A stretch of DNA of 64,000 nucleotides. Origin: Ampelomyces quisqualis (Eukaryota > Ascomycota > Dothideomycetes > Pleosporales > Phaeosphaeriaceae). The stretch covers positions 2,046,001 to 2,110,000 of the forward strand of contig JAGTXZ010000005.1 of the NCBI GenBank assembly GCA_018398575.1, in the 5' to 3' direction. A model generated the notes under the pieces. It saw only the letters and a list, made by a program, of their open reading frames with translations, searched no databases and was not told the DNA's origin. Positions 54,230 through 64,000 of this stretch are shown here, one piece after another (within the stretch, counting starts at the first letter, position 1; each line of letters begins with the position of its first letter). The position numbers and the translations under genes are program-made.

Positions 54230-55211
54230 TCTAGCGCGAGGTACTCCAGGAGCGCAAAGATCCGAGAGTAAATCTTTTCAAAGCTAAGTACGTTGAATAA
54301 AACTTACACTTAGATTTTTGCTTAACAAAAGTCAATTTAGATATTAGGACCAGTCTTTTGTCTTTAAACGCGTGTCTAAACCATTCCTTAACCTATCCTT
54401 ACGCCTTGCAGCTGAATTTCCCGAGTCTCTTTACCTTCGCATGCATGTTAATCTTAACGAGAACGAAAATATCTTTATCTATCCATACTACTAACATACT
54501 CTACTCGGACTACTTCAGGAGGATTCAAATGTCTCTGATGCAGCACGGAAGAAAATCCTACAGCAGACAGGAGAGGCTATTCAAGAACTTTATAGCAAGG
54601 ATTGGATTCATATGGGTACGTACGATTGCCAGTCTAAATTTGATCTTCTTTTTAAAGAAATTTTATAACTCACAATCGATCTTGGCAGACATCCAGCCCG
54701 ATAACATACTAGTCAACTGGACGCGCGACGAAGAGAGTACTAAAAAAATCACCAACGTTGCTCTAGGTAACTTCGACATCACATAAGGGTGTGAAACGGG
54801 AGCTCTGCTTCGGAGTGCTCATGCAGTAGGGAACGCCATGTGGCGCAGTCCAGAAAGACAGACTGGGAGAGGTATATGCAAGGCATCAGATATTTACTCA
54901 TTTGGACTGGTTGTAAGTTACTTCACGCTATTCTTATTTGTTGAAAGAACTTACACTAAGCGTCCGCGCAGTGCATATACGCCCTCGGGGCTGGGGAAGT
55001 CTTACTCCTCAACGACTACTCGTACCTCGTCGAGCATGGCATCCCACCCGAGCAAGCAATTCTCACGCGCCACTTTGCGTAGTTTGGATCAGCGGACGAG
55101 GGCCTTCTAAAACATGTCGATAGCGAGATATGGACAGAGGCGCTCAAATCGGCAACACAAGTGGCAGAAGAGACGTTGCAAGAGCAGCCAGTAATGAGCT
55201 TCGATGTGTAG
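54230..55211 (+). pseudogene. Fungal protein kinase relic with several stops
   Basis: Despite stops, the order of a kinase domain is legible. DQSFVFKRVSKPF and LSLRLAAEFPESLYLRMHV come first. ENIFIYPYY is followed by a TAA (54492-54494), then QTGEAIQELYSKDWIHM and an intron at about 54,615-54,688. DIQPDNILVNWTRDEES is the catalytic loop with an intact Asp. NFDIT (DFG-like) is followed by a TAA (54784-54786), then GNAMWRSPERQTGRGICKAS and DIYSFGLV, and a second GTAAGT intron to about 54,971. The last exon reads CIYALGAGEVLLLNDYSYLV, with a TAG at 55080-55082 and a final TAG at 55209-55211. It belongs to the lineage-expanded fungal kinases with a PDNILVN motif. It lies at the edge of an AT-rich RIP-like block. 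Confidence 0.65.
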
Positions 55212-55240
55212 GGACACGAACTGGTATACTACTCAACGAC

Positions 55241-55549
55241 CTATGAGCCAATAAAACAATACACACCACAAAGAAAGCACCACACCAAGCCCATTACGGA
55301 GTACATCCTACCCTCCCGCCCAGTCTCCACTCTCTCCTTCTCTTTCAAACCCCAATCTCTAGTCCTACTATACGAAATCAACACATCTACAGCCTCAGGC
55401 CTTCCACATCGCGCCGCAAGCTGCACCGCATTCCTCCCATCGCCATCAAACTCACATAAATCATCCTCCGCCCCTATTCCCAAAACAGTCTCTACTGCTC
55501 CAACGTTGCTCGCCACAACGTACAGATAGTGTGCACCATGAAGATACAT
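55241..55549 (-). pseudogene. Ankyrin-repeat fragment
   Basis: A 102-codon minus-strand open frame contains one recognisable ankyrin-like unit, DGDGRNAVQLAARCGRPEAV, preceded by ASNVGAVETVLGIGAED, which could be the end of another unit. The remainder loses similarity. It has no partner exons that I can see and sits next to the kinase relic, so it is probably a fragment. Confidence 0.35.
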
Positions 55550-56340
55550 GTACAGGACTAGAGCGACAAGAGGACGTTTAGATGCGTCCAGCCATCTCCC
55601 AATTTACTAGGCAGGGCTACGTTGCATCCCCGGCGACTGTGACATTTCCACACTGTACTCTGAGCATTGCCAACTCGCCGCTACCAAACAACAAGTATTG
55701 CCATGCACGAGTTATACAGTACAGAGTAGAGAAGAAATCTTATCGTCTCCCGCGGAACCAAACTAACGTGCCGACTTCCACACTCCTCCAATCTAGTGCT
55801 TGCATGCTAACGGGAATAGGAAACAAGCAACTACCTAATCCAGCCCTAGCGTCCCTACCAACCTTGCTCGCATCTGCGTTTCAAGCAAACGAACCTTGCT
55901 TATGCACATCGAAGCACAGCTAAGCCAGTAACCAAGCTCGGCGCACGCGTCGCGCTGCTGTCTTTTGCGCACCTTATCGGTATGCCAGCTTGTTTCGATG
56001 ATGCCCTTGACTTGGCCTGCTTGCAGGTACTGCAGGTGGCGGCAGGAGCGGCCTGCAGATGGGGTTTCACCAGAAAGTGAATGGGGAAGGATTGCTGAGA
56101 TGAGCCTGCCTTGACAGGACGTGTTTGCTTGAGCTTTTTCTTTGCCGGCCTTTCCTCTGTTGCATTTTCTCTCTGCACTGTTCATTTCTCGTTCAACTCA
56201 CCGCGCTTCTTGGGGGCCCATTGCACTGAACGCGTTTCTTTCTCGGCACGGGTCTGTTCCCTTCGTTCTGAGTTGTTTGAGTTGTTGTGCCAAACGGTTG
56301 AGGTGTTACTATACGGCAGGTCTCACAGCAGAACGCCGCA
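55550..56340. other. Intergenic region upstream of GH72 gene
   Basis: Promoter region. The last 200 bp are pyrimidine-rich (TTTCTTTGCC.., CTCGTTC..), typical of highly expressed fungal genes. No coding signal seen. Confidence 0.4.
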
Positions 56341-57764
56341 ATGGCACAATTCCTCGCGACAGTGGGCCTCGCGGCTCTTGCGTGCTTGACTGCAGGCGTC
56401 AATGGCATTCCTACAATCGAGGCCAAGGGATCGAAGTTGTTCACCAGCGATGGGAATCAGTTCTACGTCAAGGGTATGCACAATTCGGTGAAAGCAATGC
56501 GTATCTATGGCTAACTAATTGACGCAGGTATCGCATACCAACTCATCCCGGATGATCCACTCATGACGACGTCGCAGTGTTCTGCCGACGCAGCGCTCAT
56601 GAAGACGATTGGCACCAACTCAATTCGCGTGTACCATGTCGACCCCAAGGCCAACCATGATGCCTGCATGAAGGCGTTCGCGGATGCCGGAATCTACATC
56701 TGGCTAGATCTGGACACTTTCGATACGCAGATCTACGAGGGTGCTCCGCAGTGGAACTCTACCCAGCGCGATGCGTTCGCAAAAGTCATGGACGCGTTCC
56801 ATTCGTACGATAATCTAGCAGGGTTTTTCGTGGGCAATGAGGCTATCACTACTGGTATGTCAGCACAACTGCAGCCGCAGCACGGAAAACATTTATTGGA
56901 GGGCATCACTAACAGTTAGTAGCCAACGGCTCCGTCACTGCACCCTACATCAAGGCTGCCACCCGCGATCTCAAAGCCTACCGCGACTCCAAGAAGTACC
57001 GCAAAATCCCCATCGGCTACTCCGCTGCAGACATTGCCGGTCTCCGCCCCATGCTGCAGAACTTCCTCGCCTGCGGAACCAACACGTCCGAATCTCTGGA
57101 CTTCTTCTCTCTCAACTCTTACTCGTGGTGCGGCGCTTCATCGTACCAACAGTCCGGCTACGACCAGCTCGAGAAGATGAGCGAACCCCTACATATCCCC
57201 ATCTTCATGTCCGAGACGGGCTGCAACACTGTCCGCCCGCGCGACTTCAAGGACCAGGAAGCCATCTTTGGGGACATGGCTGATACATGGTCTGGCAGTA
57301 TAATCTACGAGTGGATCGAGGAAGCAAACAACTACGGCATCATCAAATACGGAGACAAGGTCGACCCGAAGAGCCCCGGTTCGCCTCCCGATGGCTTTCC
57401 TCGCAGCGGCACGCCAATCCCAGTGCAGCCAGATTTTGACAACTTGTCCAAGGTGTGGCAGAATCTAAACCCGACGGGCGTCAAGGCGAGCGCGTACACG
57501 CCGAATCAGTCGCCTGTTTCGTGTCCAGCGTTCATGGCGGACAGTTGGGAAGTTGATCCTACTGCCGCGCTTCCCACGCTGGGACAGGTACACAACTTCC
57601 AGGCAGCTCCTTCGACGAGTGCGCCTTCTTCGGGCGCTCCGTCTGGCACGTCAGCTCCTGCGCCGGCTCAGTCGCAGGGCGCGGCGTCTGACAACTTGGG
57701 TCGCGAGCTCAAGGGTAAGGCTACTGCGTTGGCAGGTGTGTTGGCAGTTGTCGCATGGTTGTAA
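56341..57764 (+). CDS. GH72 beta-1,3-glucanosyltransferase, GPI-anchored (Gel/Gas family)
   Basis: Exons 56341-56473, 56528-56854 and 56920-57764 give 434 residues. A signal peptide covers about 1-22. The GH72 catalytic barrel spans about 24-325, with the acid/base in FFVGNEAITT (E149) and the nucleophile in MSETGCNT (E252), where most relatives have SEYGCN. The enzyme splits and re-ligates beta-1,3-glucan chains at the cell surface during wall building. After the barrel comes a Ser/Ala/Pro-rich stalk (about 375-410) and a hydrophobic C terminus (LAGVLAVVAWL) fitting a GPI-attachment signal. No CBM43 cysteine domain, so it is the shorter subfamily. Intron 1 ends GACGCAG; intron 2 ends GTTAG and restores VANGSV. 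Confidence 0.93.
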
Positions 57765-58291
57765 AGTCTGGCTTGAGGCGTTGATGGGATGTAATGCCTG
57801 GTGTTCATGTGATCGCGAGGGAGATAGCAGGAGAAGGCAGGTAGGTTTGATTGGTACATATACCCCTTTTGCAGCTCTTTCAGCAAACGAATAGAAGAAC
57901 AGATCTGATCATCTCAAACCACTGTGCTGGCTGAGTGAAGGTATTGCGTTGGAAAGGTGAAACAAGTATACATGAACGAGATCACGAAGCACGTAAGGGC
58001 AGGAATCATCGAGTGTCATGGATAAGACTGCATTAAAGGACTGGATGCCAATCAAGAACACCCGATCGCCAGCACAGGGCTTTCCCCCACGCCTCGTAGA
58101 GACACGGATATCTTTCCCTCATAAGCGCCGGCATTGATCATGTTCCTTCAATCGTTTTCCCCATGCACAATGAACTTTTGTGTCTTGAATTGGCTGGTAT
58201 ATTCCTTTTCACCGATCTTTGCTCCTACTCCGACATGCCAATGTGAATGGGTATGGAATTTGTGATGTAGCGAAGATGCTCAGGGCAGAAT
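57765..58291. other. Intergenic, convergent 3' ends
   Basis: Separates the GH72 gene from the ribosomal protein gene; 3' untranslated regions presumably, no coding signal. Confidence 0.45.
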
Positions 58292-59340
58292 CTACCACTG
58301 AGTAGTAGCCTGCTGGCCAGTGGTCTCAGCACCCCAGCCCTCGTTGCCAGTCTGCTGCTCTCCGCCGGTGGTGGTGGCGGCCCAGTCGGATGCCTCAGCG
58401 TCCCAGCTGGCGCCGGGTGCGGCAGCCTGAGAAGTGAAAGCACCTGCTGATGCGCCGGAGACCTCCCACTCGCTGGTGAAGCCGTCGGCAACAGCGGCGG
58501 TACCGACCTCGTCGGCTCCAGGGACCTTGGCCTCTTCGACACCCGCGCTGTCCTTGTTCTCCTCGGCTTCGGGGTCGCGGTAGAAGTACAAATCGGTCAT
58601 GACGTCCCACTCGGTCTCGCGGGTAGCGAGGGTGCCACGCAGGCGGAGGACTTCACGGGCAAGCATCCACCAGACGAGACCGATGGCATGGCGGCCCTTG
58701 TTGTTGGTGGGAATGGCAACGTCGACATACTCGGTGGGTGAGTCACCGTCACAGAGAGCCTGAGAATGTTAGTTATGGGGTCCGATTGTGTCCTGAATGG
58801 TACTACATACGATGACGGGGATGTTGACGTAGGATGCTTCCTTGATGGCCTGGGCGTCGGTGCGAGGGTCGGTGACGATGATCAAGCGAGGCTCCTTGAA
58901 CGAGCGGGTGATGTAGTTGGTGAAGTTACCGGGGGTGAAGCGACCGGCAATGGCGACGGCACCGGTGTGCGCGGCGAACTTGAGCACGGCACGCTGTCCG
59001 TAAGGACGGGCAGAGATGACGCAAACTATCCACCCCGTCAGCCCAAACATTCCTCGTCACGTGTTTTCGCAAGTCCATATGCGAGACATATTGAAATTGC
59101 AGGCGACAACGTACTGTCGGCTGGGTTGTCAATGGCGACGATGATTCGCGCAGCAAGGACAATCTTCTCCCAGGTCTTGCCGACGTTGATGACATTGACG
59201 CCGTCAGGCCTGGTCTTCCACAGATAGGGCTCCATGTGCACCTGGAGGTTCTTTGCGCCGAGGTGGCACTGGGCAGCGAGGAGCATCTCAATGTCCTGCT
59301 GCGAGGGGTTGAAGATCGCCGGGAGGTTGCTGGGAGCCAT
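58292..59340 (-). CDS. RPS0: 40S ribosomal protein S0 (uS2)
   Basis: Exons 59340-59115, 59025-58811 and 58759-58292 give 302 residues. The start MAPSNLPAIFNPSQQDIEML, then AAQCHLGAKNLQVHMEPYLW and GRFTPGNFTNYITRSFKEPR, are unmistakable for uS2 (RPSA/S0), a component of the small-subunit head-body junction needed for late 40S maturation. The C-terminal tail (about 225-302) is acidic and Ala/Thr/Trp-rich, ending in the WDAE..DWAA repeats also seen in other filamentous fungi. The second intron is placed so that IPVI joins ALCDGDSPTEYVDVAIP. Divergent from mitochondrial uS15 with about 190-210 bp between starts. Confidence 0.96.
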
Positions 59341-59551
59341 CTTGACGGTTTGGGGCTGCAGAAGCTGGTCGGTGTAGGTGAGGTTGTCGAGAATTTCGCA
59401 GTCAAACTTCTGTTGGAGGGGGGCTTCGATTGGCGATATTCGCGTGTGGGAGACTAGCGTGCAGCGGCGCGGCTGGACGATTGGCCGAGGACATGGCTTG
59501 GCGGAGCTGAAGTTTTGGAGCAGCGTGATGGCAGTGTCAAGCATCGCCGTC
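59341..59551. promoter_or_regulatory. Bidirectional promoter, cytosolic uS2 / mitochondrial uS15
   Basis: Only about 190-210 bp separate the start codons of two ribosomal protein genes transcribed apart. No TATA box is obvious. The sequence is GC-rich with a GGCCGAGG-type word near the middle. Co-regulation of cytosolic and mitochondrial ribosomes is an inference. Confidence 0.55.
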
Positions 59552-60602
59552 ATGCCGCCTCGAATACCTCTCCCGACATGTCTGCGGGCCTCTGGTCGTG
59601 CGTTCAATGGGTCTCAATGGAAGACAGCAGCTAACCGGGGCAGCTTCCTCCACCACTTCTCCATTCGCCCTTCCCTTCCGACCCTTCTCCAGCTCCGCCT
59701 TTCTGGCCAAGAACAATGACGACAAGGCACGGCAACGTGCGTCTCGTGATCCTTATCTAATCGCACAGCGCAATCGAAAGAAGGCGGCCAACCTCACCCG
59801 CAGAGCAGAACTCGAGCAGGGCAGAGTGGCTAGTCTGGGCGATCCCGTTCGCGGTATTCCCACGCCCTTCGTCGAGTCACTCGCGACTGCCAAGCCGGTC
59901 GCTTACGAAGAGAGAAACAAGGCGTTCAAAGACAGTCTGCACCTCAACTATGCCTTTGAGCCAGGAACTGTGCAGCGACAACTACACAGGAGTCAAAAGT
60001 TGGCTGTCCCGCTGGGTGAAATTCTCAAAAAGGCTGATCCAGGACCTTATTCTTGGAGTCGAGACACCAAGATCAGAACTCCTGAAATCGAGAAATCCGC
60101 GGAGGAAATCGAGGAACAAAACAAGAAAGACCACAAGCGCGCTGCCGAAGCCATTGCCCGCATAACAGCAATTGAAAATGGCTCCAGCAAAGACCGCTTG
60201 CGCGCCAACATCACACGATGCGTCGAGACATTTGGCCGACACAACACCGACATGGTTTTCCCGCCACGCGCGCCCCCTCTCAAGGACCTGAGCCACACAG
60301 TGCATCCAATCCGGCCGGAGACGAACAAAGCTGCAGCTGCGAAGCGCGTTGGCCCCGACACTGGATCTTCTGAGGTTCAGATTGCCATCTTGACTGCCAA
60401 GATCAAGACGTTGGCGGACTTCTTGGGCACACGTGGCAAGAATGATAAAGCCAACAAGAGAAACTTGAGGTTGTTGGTACACAGGAGGCAAAAGCTGTTA
60501 CAATACCTGAGGCGCAAGGAAAGAGGTGGGCCGAGATGGCAGCACTGCATTGAGACATTAGGTCTAACAGAGGGTACCTGGAGGGGCGAGATTTCTCTGT
60601 AA
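59552..60602 (+). CDS. Mitochondrial small-subunit ribosomal protein uS15m (yeast Mrps28-like)
   Basis: Exons 59552-59597 and 59644-60602 give 334 residues. The intron starts GTGCGT, has GCTAAC before the acceptor GGGGCAG, and joins an arginine-containing presequence (MPPRIPLPTCLRAS) to ALPFRPFSSSAFLAKNNDDK, a typical mitochondrial targeting region. An upstream in-frame Met at 59528 is also possible. The C-terminal third is a full S15 domain: GPDTGSSEVQIAILTAKIKT, then LLVHRRQKLLQYLRRKE. The protein would bind the central domain of the mitochondrial small rRNA. The long N-terminal extension is usual for fungal uS15m. Confidence 0.9.
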
Positions 60603-60927
60603 ACGAGGTGTCTCTTCGCCCTGAGCACAATACCGATGCGCCTACATTGTCGATACATGTATATTTGTTGTATAGTATGGCAACACCAAGAACTTTGTTA
60701 CGATACATATATCACCTCACAAGCACCTCCACCAACCAAACCAGTGTTGTCAGAGAATTTCACACACCCTCGCCTTAATCTTGTGCTTCAGCTCCGCGTG
60801 GACGACAGGCTTAACTTGAAACCGCGGCAACAGAGCATATGAGATTGGCACACACACGTGCACAACATCATCATCAGGAAAACAAGAATAATTCGTATCT
60901 CTAGGTGTCCTCCTCCTTCCTCACCCC
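60603..60927. other. Intergenic, convergent 3' ends
   Basis: Short region between stops of the uS15m and PLAC8 genes; nothing else seen. Confidence 0.45.
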
Positions 60928-61474
60928 TCATCCATGATGAAACGCAGGATTGTGCTGCTGCGCCACATAAGCCATCCCCGCCTCCATTCCCGGCTGCGCC
61001 ATCAACGGCTTATTCTGCTCCTCCCTATGTTCGGCTTCTTTATCCTGCTGCGTAATATCGCACGGCGTACAACAGCACGCACACGCACAGTCCTGGCAAC
61101 TATTGCCTGTCAAGTGGTATTTTGCGCGCATGTCGCCCCGGTTGAGCATCGGCATGATGAACGAGATTCCTATACACGCTAATCCGCAGAAGCCGATGCA
61201 CTAAGATGGTGTTAGTGTGGCATAGAGGGGAAGGGAGAGGGGAGATGTACGGCGAGGTTACAGCATGAGTAGCCGGACATGTTGCCGTGGTTCTTAATGC
61301 GGTGGTGCGTGCGGCCGGCGATGATGCAGGGACACCACCATGATAGACAGCCTATGGTGGAGTCAATATTTGCGTCACATGTAAGGCATATGTGGTGCTG
61401 GGCCTACAAGTTCCAATGGGGGAGCAGCATGATGTGCCGCTGTGGTGCCATTCCTGCTTTTGGATGGTGGTCAT
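60928..61474 (-). CDS. PLAC8-family cysteine-rich membrane protein
   Basis: Exons 61474-61408, 61351-61251 and 61200-60928 give 146 residues. The PLAC8 pattern is clear: CCSPIGTCCLSWWCPCIIAG spans the first junction, then YSCCNLACIGFCGLACIG across the second, then a QDCACACCCTPCDITQQDKE segment. PLAC8 proteins are small plasma-membrane-associated proteins; fungal and plant members have been linked to cell-size control, cadmium resistance and calcium influx. Specific role here unknown. Two hydrophobic stretches flank the cysteine clusters. The C terminus is Gln/Ala/Met-rich. Confidence 0.88.
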
Positions 61475-62436
61475 GGTGAAGGATAGAGTACCGCGCTAGT
61501 GCTGCGGTGTCTGGACAAGTGGAGGAAGGTATGACTTGGACGGTTCGAATGGCAGAAGAATAGTAATCGTATGTGTTTATACGGAAGAATGGGTGTTGTA
61601 GCCGTTCAAATGGCACAAGTAAAGACCTCTTCCCAAAGAAGGAAGCTGAAGGCAGGAAATGTAGTGTAAAGACGTAAGCGAGACAGAAACGACAATGGCG
61701 AAGGAGCGACTCGCGTTAATCCAGAATAACGATACTGCTAGATCCAAAGATGCCAGAATCAGGTTGGACCAGCGACAGCCTTATGGTTTTCTAGAAAGCC
61801 ACATGGTCGAGCAGGGGGTGGAACAGTGCACCTGGCGGGTACGCACGCGCCGGTGGTGGCTGTGGAACCCGTGTGACCGGACATCGGAAGCTAAAAAGAG
61901 GCGATCCTGTGCATGATTTGCGTTGTCCGAGGTTGGGGATTGTTCAATAAATGTTTGGCGAGTTGGACGTAGGTACTGCTGAACTGCTTGTGTGCTGTTA
62001 TGCTTGCCGACTACCCCTGTGATTTGAGTATGGCAGGTCAATCGCCCTGTCATGACCGCAGTCTGTGATGTCCCAAAAGAAAATTCGCCGTTCACAAGCA
62101 CCTGTCCAGCGCCCCACTAGCCTGACAGCCGCTCATCGACGAACGAATCTGCCCAAGTCCGGCGTCGTATGGATTCAGCCCGCCGGTCGAGGTCGTAGGG
62201 AAAGCCACAGGTCGTTACTCCGTACTTTAGGTTTGGATAGGCCCTGTGGGCCTGTGTCATCCCTGCATTAGCGTGGCCGAACCTCGAAGATTGATCGACA
62301 ATACTCCGTAATGGCGTTCATTTTCAATTTTTCACTAATCGCAGTTCGCGTGCGTCGAGCTGCTCTCCGACCTTCTTCATTCGTTCTTTGCGTGCTTTCA
62401 TGTGTTGTTGCTGTGCGATTATTGAACAAAGTCGCT
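61475..62436. other. Intergenic region
   Basis: About 960 bp. It contains two exact TACTCCGTA motifs 86 bp apart (62216 and 62302) just upstream of the next gene. Short overlapping frames without family signal. Confidence 0.4.
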
Positions 62437-63490
62437 ATGCGCTTCTCAGCTGCCATGAGCGCCGTGGCCGCTGTCGTTGCTGCTCAGGTGGCATCGCAGC
62501 CGCTGAGCCATGAGGCTGACAGCGATGCGCCTCGATACCTTCCAGGGCTTGAAGTCCTCGAAGCAAACAAAAGTTATGGTGTGAAGTTGGAATGCGCAGG
62601 TTGCCCCTTTGCAGTGAAAGATTCGAACCAGAAAGTGGTCTGGCAGAAGCAGGAAAATGCGTTGGTCGGTGGAAGCATCGAATTGCTCTTCAACACACTT
62701 TACTGACTGTGAAAAGTACTTGCGCTTCGACGTCGACTCCCTTTTCCCTCAAAAGGCGCTTGTGATGAACATGCGTAGCATTCTACCCCTTCAGCCGGTA
62801 CCACCGTACTTCAGCACCCAGCAGCTGCCCGCCAACATTACAATTGACCAAATGAACTCTGTGGGGCACGCGTCTACACCATGGGGCGTTCGTGTACCGT
62901 TACAATACGAGCATACTGTGCTGCGTACCCAGGAGCATGGGCGGATCTGGATTCAGATGGATATCACTGGTCTGGTTTTGCAGAAGATCAATGACCCTCG
63001 CTTCCCTGGGTTAGTCGCTGAGCCGGTGAAACTGGACAAAGAAAAGCAGAAGCTCGTCCAGATTTTGGTTCAGCGGCACCAGAAGACCAACGAGCTGTTC
63101 ATCGAAGATATTCAAGTTGTCAAGAGGGCAGATCGCGTTCAGCCATATCGTATGAAGTGCGGTCGTCTCGCTATGGTCCAAACCTCGTACGATCCAAGCG
63201 AATGGGACGAATATGGCAAATACGGCACTTCGGCCCGACTTCAGAAGCTTGTCTTTGACACATTCAGCGACTTCTGGTCCGAGTATGTGGAAGACAATGC
63301 GCTTATATTTCCTCTTGCGATCCTGCTCGCATTTGGGGTGGTAATACTTGGCCAATTGTACCAGTCGAGGAAGCAAGGGATGTGTGCCAAGGCAGGCGAT
63401 GCTGAGATCGCATTGCTGAGTACAAGTTATAAGGATGCGCCTCCAGCTTATGCGGATATTCCTCTTATTAAGATGGAAGAGCACGATTAG
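62437..63490 (+). CDS. Fungal type I membrane protein, DUF7728-like (function unknown)
   Basis: Exons 62437-62664 and 62717-63490 give 333 residues. The start at 62437 gives a signal peptide (MRFSAAMSAVAAVVAAQVAS); the frame is also open upstream to an earlier Met at 62311. The luminal part includes LECAGCPFAVKDSNQKVVW, a cysteine pair found in a conserved ascomycete family I associate with DUF7728. A single transmembrane segment (NALIFPLAILLAFGVVILGQ, about 275-297) is followed by a short cytosolic tail with a PPAYADIP motif. The intron has a non-consensus GTCGGT donor, chosen because TTACTGAC and AAAAG downstream fit and the phase (52 nt) is right. Function unknown. Confidence 0.7.
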
Positions 63491-63882
63491 TCCTTGGACG
63501 CATAAGAATGTTTAATTATGCAGAGCCAGTCGAATTGAGCAAGAACAATAATCCGGCTTTTTAATGCTTTTGTGAGTGAATACCAGGCATCGCGAAGCTC
63601 AACCTGAGAGTGGGTAGTGGCCACGAGTGGCCAACAAGACTAACGAGAAGATCAAGCAATCGCGGTCATGTCCTCTGCTACCCACTGAGAGGGACGAACA
63701 CGTGCGGCTGACAAAGCCAGATTCTAGCTTAATATCAGGCTTGCACTACCTTCAAGCTATGACGCCCTGTTCAAGGCCCGCTACTGAGACCTCCAACGCT
63801 AATAACTTTCTCAAACCGTAAAGGGCCAATCGCCACCCAAATCCAATTCGACTAGACGTGAGCAACATTCAAAGCACCGAAC
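63491..63882. other. Intergenic region
   Basis: 3' flank of the membrane protein gene and promoter of the partial acetyltransferase gene; no coding signal seen. Confidence 0.4.
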
Positions 63883-64000
63883 ATGCCGAGTGCTAGCAGA
63901 ACTCCAGCTGAAAGGCGACGCTGGGGCGCAATCGTGACTCCAAGACTGGTGCTACGGGAGTTTACTATGGCAGATATCGAAGCCTACTACGAACTCGAAA
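63883..64000 (+). CDS. GNAT-family N-acetyltransferase, 5' end only
   Basis: The window ends inside this gene. The 39 visible codons from ATG at 63883 read a short basic N terminus, then TPRLVLREFTMADIEAYYEL, the classic beta-1/alpha-1 start of the RimJ/RimL-type acetyltransferase fold (TxRLxLRxFTxxDxxAYYEL). These enzymes move acetyl from acetyl-CoA to an amine. The acetyl-CoA-binding motif lies outside the window, so activity and substrate cannot be judged. Confidence 0.6.
   Translation, partial: MPSASRTPAERRRWGAIVTPRLVLREFTMADIEAYYELE

Noticed and set aside
54200..54360. Possible intact kinase start in the AT-rich block
   Set aside because: Stops interrupt every frame; only fragments are legible.
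1..64000. tRNA genes (B-box-like GGTTCGA words) and CRISPR-like arrays
   Set aside because: The few GTTCGAA words lack cloverleaf context, and the tandem repeats seen have no spacers.

Overview
The window reads as nuclear DNA of a filamentous ascomycete, most likely a Dothideomycete of the Pleosporales type (lineage is inference). Genes carry short GT-AG introns of about 44-70 nt with CTAAC/CTGAC branch points. Several secreted plant-cell-wall enzymes are present (two AA9-type proteins, a CE12 esterase, a GH2 enzyme). There are strongly AT-rich, stop-riddled blocks of the kind left by repeat-induced point mutation (RIP). I found no tRNA, rRNA or CRISPR array by eye.

Layout. 0-5.4 kb is a dense core block: an actin-related protein divergent from the snoRNP protein Nop58, followed by the RNA polymerase III subunit Rpc9/Rpc17. 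7.7-11.9 kb holds a conserved fungal protein of unknown function, a small poorly resolved minus-strand gene and a RING protein. 14.4-15.3 kb is an AA9-like protein with an altered copper site. 17.1-21.5 kb is a degenerate patch: a decayed coding relic beside a 3,126-bp RIP-mutated hAT transposon with 11-bp inverted repeats and an 8-bp target duplication. 22-28 kb carries a RING protein, a WW-domain Q-rich protein and a canonical AA9 enzyme with a repeat-rich tail. 30.7-36 kb carries a CSC1/OSCA-type channel, a thioredoxin with a membrane tail and a broken PARP-zinc-finger gene. 36-42.4 kb is an accessory block: a paralog of the 22-kb RING gene, and three members (two intact, one broken) of a protein family I do not recognise, defined by PGEPHHFG and CRC..P.SHGDA motifs. 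42.8-53.3 kb has a secreted GH2 enzyme, a predicted pseudokinase, a BYS1-like relic, an Eaf-type elongation factor and a rhamnogalacturonan acetylesterase. 53.7-55.5 kb is another decayed patch (AT-rich DNA, broken kinase, ankyrin fragment). 56-64 kb returns to core genes: GH72 glucanosyltransferase, ribosomal proteins uS2 and mitochondrial uS15 from a shared promoter region, a PLAC8 protein, a type I membrane protein and the start of a GNAT acetyltransferase.

How the genes relate. Core housekeeping genes (ribosome biogenesis, transcription, translation, cell wall) alternate with accessory segments rich in paralogs, relics and secreted enzymes. The secreted enzymes act on plant wall polymers and fit a plant-associated life style. 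There is no obvious biosynthetic gene cluster. The most novel feature is the PGEPHHFG/SHGDA family at 39-42.4 kb. Exon boundaries were set by eye from splice signals, reading phase and family similarity; no alignment was run.
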